Below, piece after piece: positions 62,401 through 64,000 of a stretch of DNA of 64,000 bases. The notes under the pieces were generated by a model. The model was not told the origin of the DNA, did not search any database, and worked only from the letters and a program-made list of their open reading frames with translations. Positions within the stretch are counted from its first letter, which is position 1; each line of letters opens with the position of its first letter. The translations under genes and the position numbers were made by a program. Source of the DNA: Chamaea fasciata (lineage: Eukaryota > Chordata > Aves > Passeriformes > Sylviidae); contig JARCOQ010000002.1 in assembly GCA_029207755.1 (NCBI GenBank), positions 43,727,744-43,791,743 on the forward strand, given 5' to 3'.

Positions 62401-63770
62401 TTCTCCACAGAAAGGGTGATTAGACATGATTAGACATTGGAATGGGCTGCCTGTGGAGGTGGTAGCCTCGGGAGGTGTTTAAGGAAAGACTGGACTTGGC
62501 ACTCAGTGCCATGGTCTGGTTGACATGGGAGTGTTGGGCCACAGATTGGACTTGATCCCGGAGGTCTCCTAATTGATTCTGTGATTCTGTGATTGATTGC
62601 TTCTATAAGAATACTGTTGTTTCAAGGAAGTAGGGAGGAGGTTAAAATACTTAAATTATTAGACTATTTTAAACAACCATATTATACTTCTTATCTGGCC
62701 CTTAATCTGATTTCCATGAGAGAAAAACAGTCCAACCACCACCCCAGCAGGTGAAGAGCAACACCTGAAAGCTTATCAAGCAATCTGGGAAAGTGAGCTG
62801 GTAAAAATCCTTATTTTTACTGAAGAAACATGAAATAGAGTTGGCTCCTGAAGGCTGCAATATTTGTGAAGGAGAGAGCTTTAGTGATCACTTGCTCATC
62901 TGGAATTAAAAATTCTCTTCTAAGACTTGCCTAAATGGATGAATTGCTAGAATTTCCTGTAAGGAGTCTTCTCTAGTGTCTTAGAGGATGTTTCTGAGCT
63001 GCATCTAACTCCTTAATATAGCGGGCAAGGAGTTAAGGGATTAAGATTTGTTACAACCAATCTTTTAAATAAAATAGGAGGAGGAGGGATTTTAGCTGCT
63101 TAGATTTCTGTGCATCTCAGAGCTACCATCCTTGACTTTTCAAGTCTATAGGCTCTACATTCAGAGGTAGCCACGTCAGCCAACAATTGTGTGAGCAATT
63201 ATTGATTTAATTGGTGTTATAATTAGTGTTGGACCTCTTTGCAAATCATGAAAGGCACTTCCTGGTTTAGCAAGACCTGGATCTGCAGGTTTTTGAGGAG
63301 TCTGTGGTCTCTTGCATGCTTGCTGAGTCCCAGGCCTCTGGGACTCTGAGGATGTGGAACTGGCTGGGTTTGGGCCAGACCTGGCATGGCTCCTTCTATC
63401 AACAAGGCTGCATTTCTCCACATTATTCTTTTCACTTTGGTTGGTTTGGGTTTTTTTTTTTTTGTAACTTGCCTAGGTACAGTTAGAATTTTGTTTGTGC
63501 AAGATTTCGGAACTGCTGGCAAACTGTTTTGTCCTGTGAGGCTGTGTTTCTAACCCCCTGTGTTTTCCTCGTTGTAGCCCACAGAATCTGAATCAGAGGA
63601 CAGACATGTTCTACCTGCAGCCGGAGTGCTCCGTGTCGGCGGAGAGTCCCATCTGGTACACTGCCACTTCTCTGGACCGCAACACTTTGGAAAATATGCT
63701 CGTACGGGTTCTTTTAGTAAAAGATATTTATGATAAAGACAATTATGAACTGGATGAAGACATAGATTGA
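2193..63770 (+). CDS. ZMYM2: ZMYM2 (ZNF198), 3' part of the gene, 21 coding exons
   Basis: Spliced CDS: joining W1-W21 (listed separately) gives 1063 residues and a TGA stop in one unbroken frame, with all phases compatible. Residues 42-510 hold ten MYM-type modules, each a Cys-x2-Cys followed by F/L/Y-C-x3-C. Residues about 570-620 are a Pro/Val-rich repeat. Residues about 770-1063 are the DUF3504 C-terminal domain. Known of the family: nuclear protein that binds SUMO and associates with the LSD1-CoREST-HDAC corepressor; its MYM region is fused to FGFR1 in a human myeloproliferative syndrome. The mammalian protein is about 1377 residues, so about 280-300 N-terminal residues lie upstream of this window. 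ZMYM3 and ZMYM4 share the architecture, but the finger and C-terminal sequences match ZMYM2 as I recall it. The intact frame and conserved finger cysteines argue for a functional gene. Confidence 0.95.
2479..5301 (+). other. Intron W1-W2
   Basis: GT-AG intron of 2.8 kb, phase 2, ending ttttatttcag. Content is AT-rich unique-looking DNA with short T and A runs. Short open frames on both strands (such as 3994-4380 minus) resemble nothing I recognise. No repeat family identified. Confidence 0.8.
5302..5467 (+). CDS. ZMYM2: ZMYM2 exon W2: MYM module 2 end and module 3 start
   Basis: 166 bp, residues 96-151. Joining W1 restores Lys-Asp-Ile-Thr-Thr-Met-Lys-Gly. It carries the FCSTSC half of module 2 and CTIC of module 3, ending GKLTE in phase 0. 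The donor is the weak sequence gtctgg. The next exon starts with IRHE in phase 0, so the frame supports this end. Confidence 0.93.
5468..6280 (+). other. Intron W2-W3
   Basis: 813-bp phase-0 intron with a weak donor (gtctgg) and a strong acceptor (tattttttag). It contains a short near-duplicate of a T/A-rich motif (ttatttattctcgt and neighbours, about 5850-5885). Nothing else recognised. Confidence 0.85.
6281..6493 (+). CDS. ZMYM2: ZMYM2 exon W3: MYM module 3 end and module 4
   Basis: 213 bp, exactly 71 codons, residues 152-222, phase 0 at both ends. It encodes LCSDHC, closing module 3, then CEHC ... FCCQNC of module 4, and ends EYKQ before gtaacg. The exon boundaries follow module structure: the second half of one module plus a complete next one. 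Confidence 0.95.
8330..9545 (+). mobile_element. CR1 LINE, 5'-truncated, degenerate, + strand
   Basis: Reverse transcriptase remnants read in the + direction: VYLDFCKAF at about 8406-8432 and SGVPQGS at about 8570-8590, followed by a degraded FADD-type box (KFGNDIK). The conserved CR1 3' region follows: TAQKAK at about 8945, then the block from 9000 to 9200, ending near 9540 with a CR1-like terminus. There are stops and frameshifts, so it is dead. It carries an inverted segment at 8752-8795 (see findings). The left limit is approximate. CR1 is the main LINE of birds and reptiles. Confidence 0.85.
15151..15474 (-). mobile_element. Solo LTR-like sequence of an endogenous retrovirus, minus strand
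   Basis: Read on the minus strand, the segment starts TGTGGGAAC, has TATAAG at 15224-15229, AATAAA at 15203-15208, and ends in ...GTTGTTACA at 15151. That order (TATA, then poly(A) signal, then a short U5) is the layout of an avian retroviral LTR with a short R region. No internal retroviral genes flank it and I see no convincing target-site duplication, so it is an old solo LTR or fragment. The family is not assigned. Confidence 0.6.
15895..16050 (-). mobile_element. CR1 3' end fragment, minus strand
   Basis: The + strand reads tgacctctggaggtcatct, followed by a block of the 'gctcaaacagggtcacctgg' type, an 'agtatctccaaggatgc' block and 'gggcaacctg'. This is the reverse complement of the conserved CR1 3' region. 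It lies head to head with the + strand fragment that follows. Confidence 0.75.
16095..16665 (+). mobile_element. CR1 3' region, + strand, diverged and interrupted
   Basis: The segment starting tctgctcttgagactgcacc and the stretch to about 16300 align by eye with the conserved CR1 segment before the 3' end. The end of the element is at 16500-16665, finishing ...tgattctgtgatt, the characteristic CR1 3' terminal octamer-like repeat. The middle (about 16300-16500) is G/T-rich and not clearly CR1, so this may be two pieces or one with an insertion. Confidence 0.65.
19107..19132 (+). repeat. 13-bp perfect tandem duplication
   Basis: The unit ggtttcatccaaa occurs twice head to tail (19107-19119 and 19120-19132). 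This looks like simple replication slippage in an intron. Confidence 0.9.
19990..20100 (+). mobile_element. CR1 3' fragment, + strand
   Basis: Contains the blocks aatggaacagattgcccagg, agtctccctcactggagat and gcaatcctgtgcaatgtgct, which are diagnostic of the last part of some CR1 subfamilies. Only about 110 bp is recognisable and both ends are eroded. Confidence 0.7.
20500..20650 (+). CDS. ZMYM2: ZMYM2 exon W4: MYM module 5
   Basis: 151 bp, residues 223-272 plus one base. It begins KCGQLTSC with CTGC and CRAQC, then the FFDMTQC stretch and YCSTVC, ending KSQ in phase 1 at gtaagt. The extra CxxxC makes this module longer than the others. The acceptor is atgttttag. Confidence 0.94.
20651..21412 (+). 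other. Intron W4-W5
   Basis: 762-bp phase-1 intron with gtaagt donor and a T-rich acceptor (tttttcttttag). It contains a short A/C-rich run near 20795 and nothing else recognised. Confidence 0.9.
21413..21528 (+). CDS. ZMYM2: ZMYM2 exon W5: MYM module 6
   Basis: 116 bp, residues 273-311. Split codon A+GT gives Ser, then [10 protein letters not shown], and the module closes with FCSSSC before VAKFQ. It ends in phase 0 at CAG/gttagc. CHFC is the first metal-binding pair and FCSSSC the second. Confidence 0.95.
21617..21636. repeat. (TA)n microsatellite
   Basis: About ten uninterrupted TA units, following tgtttg and preceding catgc. Simple repeat inside intron W5-W6. Confidence 0.95.
25947..26023. 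repeat. Two adjacent inverted repeats (tandem hairpins)
   Basis: Hairpin A: ctcagttc at 25947-25954 pairs with gaactgag at 25961-25968, loop of 6. Hairpin B: 22-base arms at 25975-25996 and 26002-26023 with a 5-base loop (atttc); the arms pair completely except one T.G position. The two hairpins are 6 bases apart, inside intron W5-W6. No transposon identity seen. Confidence 0.85.
27279..27395 (+). CDS. ZMYM2: ZMYM2 exon W6: linker and MYM module 7 start
   Basis: 117 bp, 39 codons, residues 312-350, phase 0 at both ends. It encodes a Ser/Gln linker ([12 protein letters not shown]) and CNYC of module 7, ending LEWE before gtaagg. The acceptor is tttttcag. Confidence 0.95.
27396..27971 (+). other. 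Intron W6-W7
   Basis: 576-bp phase-0 GT-AG intron (gtaagg ... tgcatttag). AT-rich, no repeat or other feature recognised. Confidence 0.9.
27972..28122 (+). CDS. ZMYM2: ZMYM2 exon W7: MYM module 7 end and module 8
   Basis: 151 bp, residues 351-400 plus one base. It starts [11 protein letters not shown], closing module 7, then [16 protein letters not shown] of module 8, and ends with the FCSE part of its second pair. The split Gly codon and the following Cys are in W8. The donor is gtatgt. Confidence 0.95.
35783..35842. repeat. A/C-rich low-complexity tract
   Basis: A run built of A and C only or almost only, with C-runs up to eight, on the + strand. Simple-sequence expansion in the intron. 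Confidence 0.85.
36641..36777. repeat. A/C-rich strand-asymmetric tract, about 135 bp
   Basis: The + strand here is almost devoid of G and T and contains runs such as caaaacaaacaaaaaaaaa and aaaaacccccccaaac. No regular unit, so it is not a microsatellite in the strict sense. Its complement is T/G-rich like several other bird intron tracts in this window. Confidence 0.8.
37427..37599 (+). CDS. ZMYM2: ZMYM2 exon W8: MYM module 8 end and module 9
   Basis: 173 bp, residues 401-458. Split Gly, then [13 protein letters not shown], then CVTCNYC, and module 9 closes with FCSEEC before FQDWYYK. It ends in phase 0 with ACAAG followed by gcaagt: the frame and the homologous protein require this GC donor (see findings). 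Confidence 0.93.
41080..41099. repeat. (GGAA)n short microsatellite
   Basis: About five GGAA units in tandem. GGAA arrays can be bound by ETS factors, but this one is short and I claim no function. Confidence 0.85.
41465..41760 (-). mobile_element. CR1 3' end fragment, minus strand
   Basis: The + strand begins agaatcacagaatagttggg, followed by ttggaagtgacctttaaaag, then the 'acctctctgggcaacac' and 'ttccagtgtttcacc' blocks and 'tctccttgtcctgtcac'. This is the reverse complement of the CR1 3' region, including its terminal motif. About 300 bp. Confidence 0.9.
43650..43815 (+). CDS. ZMYM2: ZMYM2 exon W9: MYM module 10
   Basis: 166 bp, residues 459-513 plus one base. It starts [11 protein letters not shown], then [14 protein letters not shown] and [11 protein letters not shown], and ends LHY in phase 1 at gtaggt. 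Third codon positions are markedly more G/C than in W1-W8. The acceptor is gcattaag, with only a modest pyrimidine tract. Confidence 0.95.
43816..44649 (+). other. Intron W9-W10
   Basis: 834-bp phase-1 intron (gtaggt ... cttatacttttag). AT-rich, with T runs. No repeat recognised. Confidence 0.9.
44650..44684 (+). CDS. ZMYM2: ZMYM2 exon W10: 35-bp microexon
   Basis: Residues 514-525. Split Asp, then [11 protein letters not shown], ending in phase 0 at gtaagt. At 35 bp it is close to microexon size, and it is flanked by an acceptor (acttttag) and a perfect donor. Skipping it would shift the frame. It links module 10 to the proline-rich region. Confidence 0.93.
44685..47859 (+). other. Intron W10-W11
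   Basis: 3.2-kb phase-0 intron (gtaagt ... cttgtctgcag). It contains a GC-rich islet at about 46290-46640 with open frames on both strands (such as 46403-46732 plus and 46435-46713 minus) but no recognisable protein. It also has a CTCF-like motif at 47333-47346 and poly-T/poly-A runs near 47406 and 47593. A short (CT)n is at about 44721. Confidence 0.85.
47333..47346 (+). promoter_or_regulatory. Possible CTCF binding motif
   Basis: ccagcagggggagc matches the CTCF core consensus except for A where C is usual near the 3' end. Single motif in an intron. Chance matches of this quality occur, so this is only a candidate. Confidence 0.3.
47860..47989 (+). CDS. ZMYM2: ZMYM2 exon W11: proline/lysine linker
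   Basis: 130 bp, residues 526-568 plus one base. It encodes [16 protein letters not shown], then a Lys-rich segment [17 protein letters not shown] ending SCQT, in phase 1 at gtaact. No zinc finger here. The acceptor is a strong cttgtctgcag. Confidence 0.95.
47990..48158 (+). other. Intron W11-W12
   Basis: 169-bp intron, the shortest in the window, gtaact ... tcttttaacag with a strong pyrimidine tract. No other feature. Confidence 0.92.
48159..48274 (+). CDS. ZMYM2: ZMYM2 exon W12: Pro/Val repeat, first half
   Basis: 116 bp, residues 569-607. Split Glu, NEWKKEY, then an alternating Val-Pro repeat interrupted by NMYSQN, ending TVVPVP in phase 0 at gtaagt. The repeat continues across the intron into W13. 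Likely an extended, flexible linker rather than a folded domain. Confidence 0.95.
48275..49005 (+). other. Intron W12-W13
   Basis: 731-bp phase-0 intron (gtaagt ... ctgtctgcacag). It ends with a pyrimidine tract. Nothing else recognised. Confidence 0.9.
49006..49177 (+). CDS. ZMYM2: ZMYM2 exon W13: end of Pro/Val repeat and helical linker
   Basis: 172 bp, residues 608-664 plus one base. VPVPVFLP ends the repeat, followed by a Leu/Glu-rich stretch ([16 protein letters not shown]) that could be helical, then an acidic/polar tail, ending at gtgagt in phase 1. The segment after about residue 630 differs clearly from the mammalian sequence I recall and is probably fast-evolving. Confidence 0.92.
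49178..50675 (+). other. Intron W13-W14
   Basis: 1.5-kb phase-1 intron (gtgagt ... ttttaaacag). About 49305-49760 is LTR-like on the minus strand (listed separately). The rest is unremarkable. Confidence 0.88.
49305..49760 (-). mobile_element. LTR-like piece of an avian endogenous retroviral element, minus strand
   Basis: On the minus strand the segment ends in ...ggctgtgtggtacttggttg then a TTAAAG-type end, has ATTAAA (reverse of 49418-49423), and carries a G-rich ggtgggagggg block before it. This closely resembles the terminal U5 part of LTRs widespread in bird genomes. Boundaries are approximate and no target duplication was found. It has no coding capacity. I am fairly, not fully, sure of the family type. 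Confidence 0.5.
50676..50777 (+). CDS. ZMYM2: ZMYM2 exon W14: acidic linker
   Basis: 102 bp, residues 665-698 plus one base. Split Asn, [12 protein letters not shown], then [18 protein letters not shown], which is strongly acidic and matches the family. Phase 1 to phase 1, so skipping would keep the frame and remove 34 residues. Donor gtaatt. Confidence 0.95.
50778..52727 (+). other. Intron W14-W15
   Basis: 1.95-kb phase-1 intron ending gtattttcag. It contains a 14-bp direct repeat (atttgacagctttg at 52506-52519 and 52527-52540). No transposon recognised. Confidence 0.88.
52728..52822 (+). CDS. ZMYM2: ZMYM2 exon W15: acidic/basic linker
   Basis: 95 bp, residues 699-730. Split Ala, [10 protein letters not shown], then [21 protein letters not shown], ending in phase 0 at gtaatt. 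The basic RPRSKKK end, continuing as GVKRK in W16, could be a nuclear localisation signal. This is inference. Confidence 0.95.
52823..53784 (+). other. Intron W15-W16
   Basis: 962-bp phase-0 intron. The last 250 bases are more G/C than the rest. Acceptor cccgtggcag. No repeat recognised. Confidence 0.88.
53785..53953 (+). CDS. ZMYM2: ZMYM2 exon W16: basic/serine stretch and start of C-terminal domain
   Basis: 169 bp, residues 731-786 plus one base. [20 protein letters not shown] is followed by [19 protein letters not shown], the beginning of the DUF3504 (Crypton-derived) domain, and a Glu-rich segment. It ends in phase 1 at gtaagt. Codons are G/C-rich at third positions compared with W15 and W17. 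Confidence 0.95.
53954..54873 (+). other. Intron W16-W17
   Basis: 920-bp phase-1 intron. It contains a 17-base T run at 54107-54123 and a C/T-rich stretch at 54300-54600 that is open in several frames (such as 54298-54639) but matches no protein I know. Acceptor tattttacag. Confidence 0.88.
54874..55025 (+). CDS. ZMYM2: ZMYM2 exon W17: DUF3504 domain part
   Basis: 152 bp, residues 787-837. Split Ile, [20 protein letters not shown], then [20 protein letters not shown], then LCLGIQE, ending in phase 0 at gttagt. [21 protein letters not shown] is a signature of this domain family. Confidence 0.96.
55026..58969 (+). other. Intron W17-W18
   Basis: 3.9-kb phase-0 intron. It contains a perfect 8-bp stem (atcgctgt / acagcgat, 57419-57436) and a G/C-rich patch at about 57440-57700. 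Open frames at 57369-57720 do not look real. No transposon recognised. Acceptor ctcttttctgtag. Confidence 0.85.
58970..59084 (+). CDS. ZMYM2: ZMYM2 exon W18: DUF3504 domain part
   Basis: 115 bp, residues 838-875 plus one base. [20 protein letters not shown], then [18 protein letters not shown], ending in phase 1 at gtaatt. Confidence 0.96.
59085..60186 (+). other. Intron W18-W19
   Basis: 1.1-kb phase-1 intron (gtaatt ... ttttttccaag). It contains a TTGG/TTG microsatellite at 60090-60126, a TA-rich run near 59145 and a segment open on both strands (59452-59793) with no recognised protein. Confidence 0.88.
60090..60126. repeat. (TTGG)n then (TTG)n microsatellite
   Basis: About six tggt units followed by four ttg units, 60 bases upstream of the W19 acceptor. 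Confidence 0.95.
60187..60438 (+). CDS. ZMYM2: ZMYM2 exon W19: DUF3504 domain core
   Basis: 252 bp, residues 876-959 plus one base. Split Gly, [18 protein letters not shown], then [20 protein letters not shown], then [15 protein letters not shown], ending DNE in phase 1 at gtagta. This is the best-conserved part of the Crypton-related domain. The donor lies inside a longer open frame that continues to 60617. The acceptor is tttttccaag. Confidence 0.96.
60439..60808 (+). other. Intron W19-W20, 370 bp
   Basis: Phase-1 intron, gtagta ... tcttcctaaag. It stays open in the W19 frame for 59 codons before a TAA at 60615-60617. Retention would give a truncated protein. No repeat recognised. Confidence 0.9.
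60809..60929 (+). CDS. ZMYM2: ZMYM2 exon W20: DUF3504 domain part
   Basis: 121 bp, residues 960-999 plus two bases. Split Asp, [20 protein letters not shown], then [14 protein letters not shown], ending in phase 2 at gtaagt. The acidic KRKHEDD cluster separates two parts of the domain. Confidence 0.96.
60930..63577 (+). other. Intron W20-W21
   Basis: 2.6-kb phase-2 intron. It contains a + strand CR1 3' fragment (62375-62600) and a T run at about 62019-62031. The 5' part has short open frames on both strands (60915-61316 minus, 61111-61380 plus) with no recognised product. Acceptor cctcgttgtag. Confidence 0.87.
62375..62600 (+). mobile_element. CR1 3' end fragment, + strand
   Basis: Blocks gattggacattagggaagaa, then tctccacagaaagggtgatt, then gaatgggctgcctgtggagg, then agtgccatggtctggttgac, ending gattctgtgattctgtgatt, the CR1 3' terminal repeat. 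The phrase gattagacat is duplicated once inside it. Confidence 0.92.
63578..63770 (+). CDS. ZMYM2: ZMYM2 exon W21: C-terminal end and stop codon
   Basis: 193 coding bp, residues 1000-1063 and TGA at 63768-63770. Split Ser, [18 protein letters not shown], then [18 protein letters not shown], then [23 protein letters not shown]. The first half has G/C-rich third positions, the last part A/T-rich. Ends in an acidic tail, as in the family. Confidence 0.96.
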
Positions 63771-64000
63771 AACAAACTTCCAAAAACTGTCAAGGAAAGA
63801 AACAGCATTAGATATAGTCATGCTGCTAGACCTTTACTATGGAAAACATTTCAAGTTTACCCTTTGTTTTATGAGTTTTGTAGCAGTGTGTACCCTCACC
63901 CGGGTATTACCATGTAAATAGTTCGTGAGTGGAAGTCTCCATTATTCTGCGTAGTGGTTTTAGGATACATAACAAACACATTTCAGATTCTTTTTTTATT
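63771..64000 (+). other. ZMYM2: ZMYM2 3' UTR, start
   Basis: Follows the TGA. A/T-rich, with no AATAAA or ATTAAA seen in these 230 bases, so the transcript most likely continues beyond the window. Confidence 0.8.

Noticed and set aside
1..64000. CRISPR arrays, operons, tRNA or rRNA genes, phage or plasmid functions
   Set aside because: No regularly spaced repeats, ribosome binding sites or RNA gene structures were seen. The spliced gene and CR1 repeats show vertebrate nuclear DNA.

Overview
The window is vertebrate nuclear DNA, most likely from a bird. It carries the 3' part of one large multi-exon gene on the + strand and no other gene I can support. A bird is suggested by the interspersed repeats: they are 5'-truncated CR1 LINE pieces and solo LTR-like pieces, I see no mammalian SINEs, and the introns are compact and AT-rich. 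I cannot name the species.

The gene is ZMYM2 (also called ZNF198, a MYM-type zinc finger protein). I placed 21 coding exons, called W1 to W21 here, between 2193 and 63770. They splice into one open frame of 1063 residues plus a TGA stop, with no frameshift or stop inside any exon. The initiator ATG and roughly the first 280-300 residues lie upstream of the window. The 3' UTR runs off the right edge without a visible polyadenylation signal.

Layout: 1-2192 is the end of an upstream intron. W1-W9 (2193-43815) encode ten Cys-x2-Cys ... F/LC-x3-Cys MYM modules by my count, separated by long introns, the largest being 6494-20499. W10-W15 (44650-52822) encode a flexible linker: a 35-bp microexon, a Pro/Val-rich repeat and acidic stretches. 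W16-W21 (53785-63770) encode a basic/polar stretch and the C-terminal domain of the DUF3504 family, which is related to Crypton tyrosine recombinases.

Repeats sit in introns: CR1 fragments near 8.3-9.5, 15.9-16.7, 20.0, 41.5 and 62.4-62.6 kb; LTR-like pieces at 15.15-15.47 and about 49.3-49.8 kb; and several low-complexity tracts. The observations most worth checking are a frame-forced GC-AG intron (37600-43649), a pair of tandem hairpins at 25947-26023, a short inverted segment inside the 8.3-kb CR1, and my failure to find the linker exon that I believe mammals carry between MYM modules 4 and 5. I found no convincing undescribed system. This looks like an ordinary intact vertebrate gene region.
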